From: Fomes fomentarius
Lineage: Eukaryota; Basidiomycota; Agaricomycetes; Polyporales; Polyporaceae
Direction of reading: 5' to 3'
Length of the DNA: 64,000 bases
Assembly (NCBI GenBank): GCA_022606135.1
Contig: JABYQN010000007.1
Coordinates: 2,294,001-2,358,000, forward strand
Shown here: in pieces, positions 43,555 to 55,811 of the stretch
Layout of the letters: each line of letters opens with the position of its first letter
How positions within the stretch are numbered: the first letter of the stretch is position 1
The notes under the pieces: generated by a model
Told to the model about the DNA's origin: nothing
Seen by the model: only the letters and a program-made list of their open reading frames with translations
Databases searched by the model: none
Position numbers and translations under genes: made by a program

Positions 43555-46033
43555 TATAGACTTGCAGATGTGGTCTATCGACGTTTCGGCTTTGCTTGAT
43601 GCACTTCACGGGTTACGAGTGTCACGACGAGTAAGGTGTACATGTATGCACATAACTTATGAACGATTAATACGGATAGATAGAAACCCAGGTCCTCATA
43701 ACCCCCTCATACACGTTGCTATGCCCACTCCACCCATACAACACCTCGGGACCGAGACGCTCTGGACACCCGAGTATAGGTGTGTGCTTTGAATCTAGAG
43801 GTGGAGATGGATGTGGCGTCGCCGCAATTCCCAGTACGGGTTAACCATAACCATGAGCTTGTGGATTTGACGCCTTGTACGCGGTCTAGCAGCGCACCGC
43901 TCTATCTGTATTTGGACGAAGGCGAACGATGGGCGGACCTCTTCCTCTATACGAATCAAGGTGGGAGGGGCTAGAACCGTTGATATCAGCTGCATCTTCG
44001 CTGTTCCGTTCCGTACGACGTGCTCTGCCATATTGAGTAAGTCAGTCTCGAATCTACTCGTTGCCTCTGGAATAGTCTGTCCACGCTGATGTGATAATAT
44101 ACTTGAATGGATGTGACTGCGGTCTGACCCTTTATCTTGTGCACTGGCCATAAGAGTCAGGAACGTGCTTCGTCCATAGGAGCGGACACTCACAAGGACG
44201 AACGAAAAGTTGTTGAAATATCCCAACCCGCTCAGCGCCGTCATGTCGATGTTATTACCTTCCACATGATCTGCACTCAGCGATGTAAAAGGTTTGCGAG
44301 GAAAGAATGGATGCTGCAAGCCATCACCGCGTCAGAGTCTGAGAGATGATTTATGAAGGTATATACTACAGCCTCTTGCATATAGAATGACAATTTTGAT
44401 TTCGTCGCTTTGTTTGTCCCGAACAAGCAACTCCCTAATATGGTAAGCAATCTCCGATCGAGCAGCGGGCGCTTTGCCTCGGCCTATCGTCCTTGTGATT
44501 ATATCGGGGTTATATTTGAACACGGTGTGTTCATTCTCTATGCTTATATTGTCAACTACTCGTCTGGTCATGAGACTACGTGGTCAAGATTTTGGAGGGC
44601 CTGAAGTTCGGTGCATCTCATAGAAGCCGCCAACTCTCGTGAGTCTCTTCAGAAATGCGAGGGGCCTGGCGGTGGCAAGACTGTATCAGTATGGTTGTAT
44701 CCATGGAAGAGCCTGTAGATGGTTCTGGTGTTGCAATCAACACCCTTGGAAATCTCTTCAGTAGGTACATAGTCGTTGTGAGCCCTGCAGACGATATGCT
44801 TGTGCGACTGAACATCGAGGAGCATGAAGCGCCCGCGGCCCGATCGGAGATTGCTTACCATATTAGGAGTTGTTTGCTCGGAACAAACAAAGCGACGAAA
44901 ATCACAAGATTGTCATTCTATATGCAAGAGGCTGTAGGTAATATATGTATGGATGAGAGCGTCTCCTTGCTCTCGTCGGGGAAGCGCCTCAAATTTTGAT
45001 CGGCATTTTCCTGAGATCTGAAGCATATGCTGTATGCGCTGAATGTTGTACAATTGACGTGTGCAAATTCGCGTGCAAGAGGTGTCCCCCCTCCATAGAA
45101 AACCTGATGGTTAGTCGGCGGCACACCCAAGGCGCTACAGCACGGACCGCAGGATTCCAGATGCCACCCACCTGGCTACGGACATTGGATGCACAGGCTG
45201 TCAAAACAAACAGAACACGAAATATCATATGAAATGCATAAGAAATCAACTGCGCGATGCAGCATGCTAGTAGTCGTAGCCTATGGATCAAATCACACGG
45301 ACTGCACCGTTTCGCAGTATCTTCTAAAAGGAATACTAGTCAGTCAGAATATCGCAGATCGCATCTACTTGTGGGGGTATGTATGGGCACGACAACAATT
45401 GCGGGAAAACCTGTTCTTCAAATAATCTCCGTGCGCAATGGACGTACGGGGATACGAACCCTCGCCATATCCCTGCACGGTGTCGGCCCAGGTAGGGCTC
45501 TCCTCCTGGCGTGTCTCTGGTCCTCCCGTGATTACTTCACTTGACCAAAGGATGGGTATCCCAAGTATTTTCCTCTTCTCCTGATTGGCCTCTGAGGTCG
45601 ATTTTATTCCGTGCTTCAATGGTATCCGCCGGCTCACCGTAAGTGGTGTGGTCCTGGGGCTCGGGATCCACAAAATGGAGATTAGAGCCGATTGACCCGA
45701 CTACTTGGGCGACGAAGCTGGGTATCCTGTTGCTTCCGATTCCAGGCTGGTTAATCCGTGATTGGAAGCAAAATACTTATAGGTAACGTACTCCTGCTGT
45801 AGACTACCCAGACCATCATGAATTGCGACCGCTAGGTCGTAATGTGGCATACTACTTACACTGGGTGATATCATGCAATATGTCACTGACTCCGACTGAC
45901 TGGGCGCGGAGCTGCCTATTCCGTCCTACATTCCCACGATTAGTCTTTCTCTTCCTCCCTCAGCGTGTGGATCATCCCTTGGTCGCGCATCGAACATCTT
46001 GATCTCCCATTTTTATCTGTATATATTCTTGTC
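43555..46033. other. 2.5 kb gene-poor stretch with a foldback repeat
   Basis: Apart from the inverted repeat at 44366-44937, I find no gene. A 174-codon minus-strand frame (43795-44319) has no motif, and its codon pattern is unconvincing. Confidence 0.45.
44366..44937. repeat. Inverted repeat, ~110 bp arms, ~350 bp spacer
   Basis: Left arm 44366-44475 starts CTACAGCCTCTTGCATATAG; the right arm 44826-44937 is its inverse with about 85-90 percent identity by eye. Both contain ATATGGTAAGCAATCTCCGA (one as reverse complement). No coding capacity between the arms. Compatible with a foldback/MITE-like element or a hairpin-forming transcript. Confidence 0.7.
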
Positions 46034-48642
46034 ATGGTGAGTGGAAGATAACCCGACAGGACAGAGGTGCAAAGTTTGACTTGGAACGATTAGACTGTGT
46101 GTACGGATTGCGGAGGGACGGTTATCGAGTACGATGCCGCCGCAGGCAACGGGTTTTGTGTGCAGTGCGGCACAGTGGTGGAAGAGAACACGATCGTGAA
46201 CGAGGTACGTTTGCTTTCTTCGGGGGATTCCGCGCATCTGAAGTGTCTTGCGGTGGATCAGGTTACCTTCGGAGAGACCAGCACGGGAGCTGCGATGGTG
46301 CAGGGAAGTTTTGTGGCTCAAGGAGCAAGTGAGTGGCAAATATAGCCCAAGTCATGCGCTGAGTTGCTGATGTGCATATCTTGCAGCTCGCGCGCGTATG
46401 GGTGGCATGTTTGGAAACAGGGGGAACTCAGAGAGTAGAGAGCAAACTATCGCCAATGGTGAGTCAAGCGCTCCATGTCCCATGAAGCGCAGAACTAGAC
46501 ACACGCCCCAGCAAGTAAGAAGATCCAGCAGGTGGCCACTGCCATGAAGCTATCCGAGGTGGTATCGCTCGCTGCGACGCGACTGTACACGCTCGCAGTC
46601 GAGCACAAGTTCACCAAGGGCCGGAAGAGCATGAACGTCGTTGCCGTGTGTCTTTATGTCGCATGCAGGCAGAAGGAGACTCGGAACTATATGCTCATCG
46701 ACTTCTCAGACCTACTCCAGGTACGTTTACTCCCATGTGCATATCGTTCCCTCCTCACATAGTCGCATAGGTCAACGTATTCGAGCTCGGCCATACGTAT
46801 CTACAGCTCGTGCAGACCTTGAACCTCCGACTACCTCTCGTAGACCCCTCCCACTACATTTCTCGATTCGCGGCTCTCTTGGAGTTCGGCGATGAGACAC
46901 ATCAAGTCGCGATGGACGCGGTTCGTCTAGTGCAACGATTCGATCGGGATTGGATGACCAAGGGGCGGCGTCCGGCTGGTATATGTGGTGCGTGCCTCCT
47001 GCTCGCAGCTCGCATGAACAACTTCCGGCGAAGCGTGGCCGAGATCGTGCAAGTCGTCAAAATCGCGGACACCACGCTCAAGAAGCGCCTAGAGGAGTTC
47101 CGCAAGACGCCTAGTGGTGCGCTGACACTCGCAGACTTCCGGACCGTGTGGCTTGAAGATGAGATGGATCCACCTGCGTACACGAAGGGGAAGGAGAAAG
47201 AGGAGAAGGAGCGACTGAGGATGGAGAACGGCGGCATGCTCCCGGAGGAGATGGAGAAGGCGAAAGGGAAGGGCAAAGGAAAGCGGAAGAAACGGAAACG
47301 AGACGAATGCGACGATGAGGAGATGATGGAGCAGGTTATGCAGTTTCCTCCCTTCTACCCCGATCCAAGCTCATCGCAACACTCGTACCACCCGCCCCCC
47401 ATTGATCCCAACCTTCTCAACGAGGGTATCCTGGCGGGGACTCACCAGCCGCTACCGTTGTTCCTCCCTGATCATGGCCACGATATACAGTTTGGTATGC
47501 CGCCACCACAACACCCCATTCCTCCTCATCACATGCACCCCTCGATGCTCGAGCCCGAGCCCGACCGCACCCTGGTCAATCCTCTGCCCCCAGATTACCA
47601 CCAATATATACCGCAGCAGCCACATCCAGAAAGCGGCCTCCCTCCTGACAAGGCGCTGTCTATGCCATTGCGTCCACCTTCGCCACTGGAAGAGACTGTC
47701 AGTGCGGCAGTGGCGCAGGAGGTCTCGGACTTCCTCGCGAATGCGCAGAGTAGCCTACTGAACTCGGCGCTCGACGAGGCGGAACAACGGCGGCGAGAGC
47801 AGTTCACAGGTGATGACGAGCTGCTAGACCTCGACGAAGAAGAGCTCGACCGCTTCATCCTCACGGAGGAAGAAGTGCGCATCAAGGAACGCGTCTGGGT
47901 CGAGATGAACAAGGAGTATCTCGAGGCTATTGCAGGTGAGCGATTATAAGATAAATGTGAGCGATGAAACATTGTTGCACGTTTGCTGAATGGTATGACA
48001 CAGCGAAAGCGGAGCAGCAAGAAGGGCAGGACAAAGATAAAAAGACGCGCAAGGTTCGTATCCAGTGCTGGGCAACTTTAATGACTTTTCCCTGTTGCCT
48101 GCCGTTTGTTTGTGCTTGTTGACTTTGTGGCGGAATCCCTGCATCCGTGGAATGCTCATTCTCTTATGCAGCGACGGAAGACGAATAACAAACCGCGCGA
48201 TGCGTCGACACCATCTGGCAGTACGGCGGCGGAGTCGGTTCGAAATCTCATCAAGAAGAATCCGAAGTACAGCAAACGTATCAACTACAACGCGCTGAAA
48301 GAGCTGTTCACGGATGACGGGTCGTCCTTCCAGATGCCCACAGGCGACGACGACAAGGACGACGAGGAAGCGCTCTACACTATGGATGACAAGAGTGATG
48401 GTGAAGGCATGTTCATCGTCGAGGAAGGCGGAGGCGGCGTAGGACAGGCAAAACCGAACACGAAGTCTCGGTCCGCCAGTCTCATACCGGGTCCGAGCAC
48501 CGTGCCCATTGCTAGCACGACTGCACTCGGGGCCATCACAGAAGGTGATGAAGAAGATGCGGAGGGCGAGGAGGATGTCGAGGAGGATGGGGAGAAGGAC
48601 GATGCTTATGGGGAGTGGGATGTATACGAGCAAGAAGTTTGA
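46034..48642 (+). CDS. BRF1: TFIIIB subunit BRF1 (TFIIB-related factor)
   Basis: Eight exons: 46034-46036, 46094-46204, 46262-46328, 46387-46458, 46512-46720, 46771-47935, 48004-48053, 48172-48642; 715 residues. BRF1 recruits RNA polymerase III to tRNA and 5S genes as part of TFIIIB. A zinc ribbon (VCTDCGG ... NGFCVQCGTVVEE) is followed by two cyclin-like repeats (LAATRLYTLAVEHKFTKGRK, GRRPAGICGACLLLAARMNN). Next come a basic segment (KGKGKGKRKKRKRDE), a Pro/His-rich linker, and the C-terminal Brf1/TBP-binding block (RINYNALKELFTDDG) with an acidic end. The first coding exon is just the ATG, followed at once by a 57 nt intron. The lengths sum exactly to 716 codons including the stop. Confidence 0.93.
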
Positions 48643-50240
48643 AAGTCAACACTATCATCATCTCGCGCTTCTTGATGTGCACAAGCTTCGGCAGTCCCGT
48701 TGTGCCTAGTCTCGCGCCCTGGAGAAGACTGTCATCATCACGCGGCGACTCCTGCACCAACGTCCGATGCGCTGTTCTGTTCTGCCATCATAAACGTGTG
48801 TGTCCCATGAGTCGGTTAGGGCGGAACATCGGAGAGGATCAAATCCACAGGCCTCGAGATAGCTTCACCCTCAACGCGAGCGATGCTAGCGGAGGGAACC
48901 CCAATGCCTGCGATCGTCCGACTGAAACAATCAGCCGGTGGAAACCTTTGAGGCATCTATTGGACAGCCTGGGAGGGGGAAAGGATTGGACAGAAATCTG
49001 GCCGATCGAGTACGAAGATGTAGAGAGAGGACACCCAACTTGAAGCTTGAAGGGCGACGGGGGCGGAATGGTCAGAGCATGACATGATTCTGAGGATGAC
49101 TATGTTTGCCAAGCCTGTGTCGTTATTGTCGTGAATCGCGTCGAGAAGCTCCCGCAGACGCGTCAATCTTGACTACTGATGGCGATTGCCACTGGTCGTA
49201 GTCAGTTGCGAAATATCAGCCATCCGTGGTACACGGAGAGCTCGCTACGAAGTCCGCATACCAAAGGATGGCCAAAGTCTGTGCGATCGGTCTAGGCTGT
49301 GCGGCGCCCCACGGATGGCTAGTATTTGTTCCCCCATAGCACGCGCATAGGTCATGCTTTTGCCCTCAACGTTGCCACAACTATAGATGCCATAGAAATC
49401 GATATACGTGTGCGTTTTGGGATGGGTGTGAGAGGAGATGCATATATTATGGAGTGGTCAGATTTAGGGCGCCAAGATGGTGTGTACCGAGAAAACTGTA
49501 CTTGTTTGTCCCAGCGAAATGCAAATCATGGACGTCTATGGGGTATGCTCGCTTTCAACTCGGGTCGTTAGGATTGAAGAAGGATGGATGTGTGTCCCCA
49601 CTGTAGCGGCAGTCGTTTAGTACCTCTCAAAACCACGGCGGCTACACACCCCTTTGTCTTCGTCTTCAAGTTCCATAATTCCCTCGATAGTAACTGTAAG
49701 AACGGCCGTGCCAGTTTCGAACAGATGCCGCTTCCAACTTTACGAACATCAAGTACTCAAGAGTTTTGAATCATACGGACCCGCCTCAGTGTCATGATTA
49801 GAAAGAGAGTTCAACTAGTATGCACTGGTACACCTGGTTCGAGAAGGAACAAGATTTTCATCAACGACCTTGAGGTGTGCAACACTCACTTCAAAGTTCA
49901 GTTGACAAAGAAGGAACTGGAGCACACGGTAACTGAAGTCACGCAGGGATATCTGTGAATCGTTGATATTCGCATCCATGTTCGCATCCATGTACATCAA
50001 ATACGGTGCCCGCAACGTCGATGGTCAACTTGGTGGATATACATGCATGATGGCAGAATCTGGGCCACCAAATCAGAGGAAACACCTGGTCCGACTCAGA
50101 CGGCGGTTAGTAGTACTCGCGGACGCTCTCCGCCATGCGATCGTAGTCCTTCGTCTAGCGAGCCTCCTGGGATCGCAAGGACGAGAACGTCGTGGTGTAC
50201 GATGGGTCTGCGGAGGCGGCGGCTGAGGCGACCAGGCGGG
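48643..50240. other. Intergenic, no supported gene
   Basis: 3' flanks of BRF1 and the first FunK1 copy (convergent). A tandem TTCGCATCCATG pair sits near 49968-49992. No gene seen. Confidence 0.5.
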
Positions 50241-52774
50241 CTAGCCACGCCGCTTGCTCGCCGGCGCGTCCAACTTGCTCTCATTGGGACGCTTCGCCGT
50301 GTCCAACTTCCGACGGTACTTCGGGTCGATCTGGTCCTTCTGCTTGTCGTTCTGCGGCCAGCTCTCGGATTCAATGTACTTGTAGAGGATTTGGCCAAAC
50401 GCTTCATGATTGTCCAACTTCAGAGCGGTCTCCGCGACGACCTCGGACGGCACGACAGGATGATCAATCACATCCGGCACCGGATCATCAACACGCCACC
50501 GCTTTGAGCGCAAGGCTTTCGCGCCCTGAAGGGCTTGGGGGACATTGGTTGCGTTGTTCGGCAGGTTGACATCGGGCATGTGGATCTGATAGTACGCCTT
50601 GAACAACAGCAAGAGGTCGCGGATGATCTTGTTGATAGGATGCATGAGCGCTGGAGGGACGGTGGGCGTGGTACTGGGGGCATAGAGAAGACGTCGTCCT
50701 TGCCCGATGCCGATCCTGGCTGAACAGTTGGGGCGGCAGGGGTCGACGCTGGAGTCGTTGAGGTGCTTGGCGCGACACCGTCGGCTGTAGGTGCGGGCTT
50801 GGAACTGCGAGTTGGCAACGGCTTTGGTTTGAAAGGCTCGCGAAGGAAGATGATGGGCTCGGTGCCATTCATACGGAGCCGGCCGGTTTGCATTGTACCC
50901 AGCTTTTTGTCGCCGCAGATGTATTCAAGGTCACGTTGATGTCCGTCGTCGAAGAAGGAGGCCATGAACTCGGCAAGTTCCACGCAATTACTCGGAAGAT
51001 ACCGGAGTGCCTCATATAGGAGGACATAGAGAATCGATTCTAGCTCATCCGGTATCCTGATCACCTTAGAAGCATCGCTCAAGGCCAAAGCCGACTGGAA
51101 TTGCCAAGTCCCCTAGAGAGACGGTCTCGATGAGTGACGCACAGGAACATATCGCAATGCAGTGCTCACAGTACGATCGCGGCTCCTCGGCATCATCTTC
51201 AACTCGTTTCGCAAGCTCCCAGTCTGTCAGAAGACCCACGACAAAGACCGAGTCTTTGACTAGTTTTGGATAGAGGAGGATGTTGCCAGCGCTGATGTCA
51301 CGATGCAGGAACCCAGCCTCGTATGCACGAGAGTGTGCTAAGGGGTAACGGTGAGCACAGGTCCAAACGAAGTCACCAGATACATACCGTCTATACAGTC
51401 CAGAAGCACCAGAATAAGTTCCTCGCCGTTTGTGAACTCGCTCAAAGGGATCCCTACTTCTTTCACGACAAGCCGGTAGTGATGGTGAGCCTTCAGCGGA
51501 CAGGCCTGGTCCTCCCCGTAAACGTCCTTCCAGATATCCTGCGTACAAGTTTGCTGACCCGGGACGTCGCCGTGACAATGCAAGGTCGGTATGTTGGGAA
51601 CTTTGGCGGCGTTGAGCTCAGATAGAATGTCGCCCTCCTTCTGGATTCCTTCATGGTTGACTCTCCAGGCGTCCTTCAAGTAGACAAAAGGACCTTCGGA
51701 ATCGTCAACGTCGAGGGCAACGTAACCACGAGTGCCACGACCAGCAAGCCCCGCAGCGATGAAGTTCGGCTTTCCCACGAGAAAGTTGCGATGGCCTGCC
51801 GGGTCGTGCACCGTAATCTTGAACCACGGCCAGTCGTCTTCGAGCGAAGCCTCGAAGGCTTTACGTGCGTGCTCGTCGACAACGTGGTCTTTCACCATGC
51901 GTGGAGTGGCGGCTCGTCGGCGCATAAGGTTGTGCTCGTCACTACCGTGTACGATGGGAGACACGGTGGGGTCGTGGCCGCGCTCGGTGGGAGTCATCCT
52001 AGCGTAGCACCATAGGAACTTGCCTAGCTTGTGTGGCTCCGTCTTGTATAGTTGAACTTTTCCGTGAACGAGAGACCGGAACGGTCCCATCCAACGAGGC
52101 GAGCCATGGATCCGAAAAGAATAACGATGAAATGATGCGTACGGTGCTGTCGGTCGAACACGAGGGTAGCGTAGGTCATGATCTGACCAAGATTGTGCTT
52201 GCGTCTTTCGGACTCGTATGGGTAGTGCGGCAGCCTTTTGTCATCGAATGGGTCGTTCAGCTTCTCGTCAGGCTTCATCTCAATTGAGAGCTCGACCTTT
52301 GCCCAGTCAGCGCGCCCAGTCGTCGGTGGAGCGGAACCCTTGCGGTACATGGCGCAGTCCACTTTCTGTCTAGATAGGTCTGTTTGATCCGCCTTGTGTG
52401 GTCTCGAGACCAACATATAGTCGGCAAGGAGGTTTTTACTGTTCCCAGCCGCCGTCTAGGAGACAAAACAGATGGTTAGGATAAGTGGGCGGACATGATG
52501 GCTCGGGACTCACAAATGGAGTGTACATGGCGTCCTCTATGCCTTCGGTCGGAACCTCGTCAAACAGTCCAGCGAAGTAATCGTCGTCGGGGACGAATCC
52601 ATGATACTGCACGAACTTAGCCATGAAAGTTTCAACCGGTGCGAGCCTCGCCATCTTCTTGGCGTTGGCAAATCGGACGTCCCGACGTTTCTGCTCGACG
52701 GGAATAAAGCCAGTAGAGAAGGTGTTAGCCACAGGAGGCTTTCGAGGGGACGCGCTCTGGGGCGTGCCAGCCAT
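50241..52774 (-). pseudogene. FunK1 kinase copy 1 (type 1), frameshifted
   Basis: FunK1 kinases are a large kinase family special to multicellular basidiomycetes; their substrates are unknown. The start MAGTPQSASPRKPPVANTF (52774) and the exon order match copies 3 and 4. Kinase pieces present: ARLVGWDRSG, KDAWRV, AHHHYRLVVKEVGIPLSEF, FLHRDISAGNILLYP (catalytic loop), LLTDWELAKRVEDD, GTWQFQSALALS, and the tail to APASKRRG-stop. Three frame breaks are visible against copies 3 and 4: a 2-base TA insertion in TTCAACTATACAAG (about 52047), a one-base shift before the DRT|GTWQ splice junction (about 51175), and another before MHPINKI (about 50650-50690). Confidence 0.78.
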
Positions 52775-53010
52775 GATGAGCGGAACGGTTGGAAGGTAAA
52801 GAGAGGTGAGGCTTACAGTTCAGCGCGCCGAAGCAAGGATTAAATACAGGGAGGATTTAACCACGAAAGGCTATGTTCTTTTGTGTACCGTATTAGGCAG
52901 GAGTGCTGACGGACCAAAGGCCCAAGCACGGTAGTCCAGCAACGGTGGTCGGTTAGATGGTGGTTGGGAGCCACGAACGAGCGCTCAATGTTCATTTGTG
53001 ACTGCTTCAC

Positions 53011-53016
53011 CACGTG
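53011..53016 (-). promoter_or_regulatory. CACGTG box upstream of FunK1 copy 1
   Basis: In CACCACGTGCTGTGACT, about 240 nt upstream of the start. It is one of four copies of YCACGTGYTGTRACY, one before each FunK1 gene. CACGTG is the core bound by many fungal bHLH factors. Confidence 0.55.
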
Positions 53017-53032
53017 CTGTGACTACGCTGAG

Positions 53033-54587
53033 TCAATGGTCTGAATGAACCGTAGAAGCCTTACATACCGTACGGTCGGCTTCCTCGGAATTGTCATCCG
53101 TGCGCTTGGCAAGCTCCCAATCGGTAAGAAGCCCCTCGACCTCCGCTTGGAGACCGTCCACCTCCCGTATATAGATTAGAATATTACCAACGCTGATGTC
53201 GCGATGCAAATATCCTGCTTCATATGCAGAACAGTGGGCTATATAACCCGGCCATTGAGTGCCACAACGCGCACAAACAACAACAAAAGGAACGTACCGT
53301 CAAGGCAGTCCAGCAACAGCTGGATAAGCTGCTCGCCACTCTTGAATTCGCTCAGCGGTAGCCCTACCTCCTTTACCACTATGCGATAATGATGGTGACT
53401 CTTGAATGGACATGGCGCTGATGTCCTGTTGGTCTCCTTCCAGAAGTCTTGCGTCTGCGTTCGCTGGCCAGGAACCTCGCCATGGCAGTGCAAGGTCGGG
53501 ATTTGTGGAACCTTTGCCGCGTTGAGTTCAGCTAGAACGTCGCCCTCCTTCTTCCTGCCCTCGTACTCGACTCTCCAAGCATCCTTCAGGTAGACAAACG
53601 GTCCCTCGGGATCCGCCAAGTCAACAGCAACGTATCCGCGTGTTCCACGGCCGACTAAACCAGCGGCGATGAAGTTAGGCTTACCGACGAGGAGCTTCTG
53701 TTCACCGGCTGTGTCATGCACGCTCATCTTGAACCATGGCCAGTCTTCCTTAAGCGAATCCTTGAACGCTTCACGCGCGTGCTCGCCGACGGGACAACCG
53801 TTGACCTTGAGTGGATTCTCAGCGCGTCGAAGCATGAGCTCATGATCACCGCTGCCAGGCACGACAGGAGTGACGGTAGGGTCGTGACCACGTTGCGCAG
53901 GAGTTAGCCGCGAGAAGCACCAGAGGAATCTGCCCAGTTTGTGGGGCTCGGTCCTGTAGTTGAACATCTCCGTGAAGACGATGCCTGAGCGATCCCATCG
54001 GATGAGGCGAGCCATGGAGTCGAGGATGATGACAGTGAAGTGGTGGGTGCGGTGCTGTCTGTCGAAGACGAGGGTGGCGTGCGACATGATCTGACTGAGA
54101 TTGGGCGTGGCATTCCCGGAGCCGAGTGGCAAGTAGGGTTTGTGGCCTTCCTGCTCGTCGGATGGATCATCCATGACCTCCGTACACTTGACCTCCCATG
54201 AGAGTTCGACCTTTCTCCAGTCCGTTTGGCCATTTGACGATGGGGCATGTTCTTTTCTATACAGACCGCCATCTAGCTTCTGTTTCGTCAGTTCAGTAGC
54301 ATCTGGTTTACTGAGTGTGGTCACCAGAACAAAGTCACCGAGGAGGCTGTCTTCGTTCGCAACCGTCTCCTGTCATGGCGACAACAACGAGCAGATCGAT
54401 GGTTATGAGGAGTGCATATGGAGAATGCCGCCGCACTCACAAAGATATTATACATGTGGGTCTCTTGACCAACAACAACAGGAACGCAGTCAAAGAGACC
54501 AGCGAAGTAGTCGTCATCTGGGACAAAACCGTCGTACCGGACGTACTTGTCCATGAATGTATTGAACGAGGACTGAGTCGCCATCAT
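53033..54587 (-). pseudogene. FunK1 kinase copy 2 (type 2), cut off inside an intron
   Basis: Near-identical to the 5' two thirds of copy 4. Exons: MMATQSSFNTFMDKYVRYDG...MYNIF; then SKPDATELTKQKLDGGLYRK...LLDCLDG; then AHCSAYEAGYLHRDISVGNI...DNSEEADRT. The next exon in copy 4 (GTWQFKSVFAAND...) is missing. Homology ends at about 53033, within the corresponding intron, where the CACGTG promoter of copy 1 begins. Translation would read a few intron codons and stop. The kinase core with HRD is still encoded, but the ~300-residue C-terminal region is lost. The TATATA found before copy 4 is TAAATA here. Confidence 0.82.
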
Positions 54588-54941
54588 ATTGAGAATGGAC
54601 AGTCGGATGTGTCTGAGCTCTTGTTTGGTAAATATGCGTCAGGTTGAAAAGCAGTCACGAACAGGTTCCTTCGAATTGCTCTGAGGAGTGTTCGCAGCGA
54701 GTCGTCATGATGTTGAGCGGGAGTTTCGAAGGAACAAAGAGGTGAGAGGCTTACGGGCCAGTATCCTGAAGCTAGGTCCTGTAGAGAGGAGACTATAGCC
54801 ACGAGGTGCGTGTTTGCGAGTATGATCAAGTAGGAGAGCCGAAGGCCCAACGTGAAGTACGATCCGGGGCAGTAGCTGCCAGTGGTTCGACTTGAAGGTG
54901 GAAGCAACTTTAGCGTTTGTGTTCAAATGTGACTGTTTCAT

Positions 54942-54947
54942 CACGTG
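54942..54947 (-). promoter_or_regulatory. CACGTG box upstream of FunK1 copy 2
   Basis: TCATCACGTGCTGTGACT about 355 nt upstream of the copy 2 start; same word as before the other three copies. Confidence 0.55.
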
Positions 54948-54959
54948 CTGTGACTCACA

Positions 54960-55811
54960 GAAATGATGCCAACGGCCATTCCGGCATAGTGGGTACGCCG
55001 TCGCGCTCCTGTACTTCATATCTGGTTGGCTGATTAAATGCAATCTAGCTACATGGTGAAGTAATTATCTCAGTTCCTCTCTATCTCGTCAACGCTCCTC
55101 CCGCGATCGTCCAGTCCGCATACCAACGAGCGTGCGCTGCACCGAACCACACACCCGTACCACCTTTGCACGTTGTGCAGCTTTCTCGTGGCCATGACAT
55201 TGCGATCATGCGGTCCCCATTGACACTGACCAGTGCAACGAGTGGTGCGGCCCAGATTGGGAATAGTAGTGATCAGGATACCCTCACTGGCCTTTCTACG
55301 CTTCCTCCCATCTATGAAGGACATAATCGTCAACGCGCCATGGACACTGTTCTGGGTCGTAGTTTCTTTTGAAGCGAATATGCGCAGAGATGCAGGATGC
55401 TCCTACAGCATGCACTCCTCCACGACCGCGCAACACGAAATGTCTTCATTCATCCATGAATACCTCAGTCATGTGTCCTCTCTATCTCTGTGTAATTTGC
55501 AACTTCATCTCTCATGTACCAGTATCCCGTTACTCTGTCTCCTGGGCCCTTAGCTCACCCGTTCTTTTCACCGCCCAGGACTGATTCTTTCTTGGGCTTC
55601 CGCTATATTGTGATCGTATTACTGCAATTGAACTCCTTGCAACCGCTTGATTGATTATGGGTGATGAGATGCAATAGTATAAGGTGAAAACAGCAATTAC
55701 AAGAATAACAAAGACAGATGAGCGCCGGAGACACTAACAGGGAATGCGACGCGTCTCAGATGCGTACCAGAGAACCTTGCGAGCGACAACGGCATGGAGC
55801 TGATGGATGGT
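54960..55811. other. Intergenic, no supported gene
   Basis: Spacer between FunK1 copies 2 and 3. Short pyrimidine-rich frames only. Confidence 0.5.

Noticed and set aside
43795..44319. 174-codon minus-strand frame downstream of MSP1
   Set aside because: No recognisable motif or splice structure, and composition like surrounding non-coding DNA.
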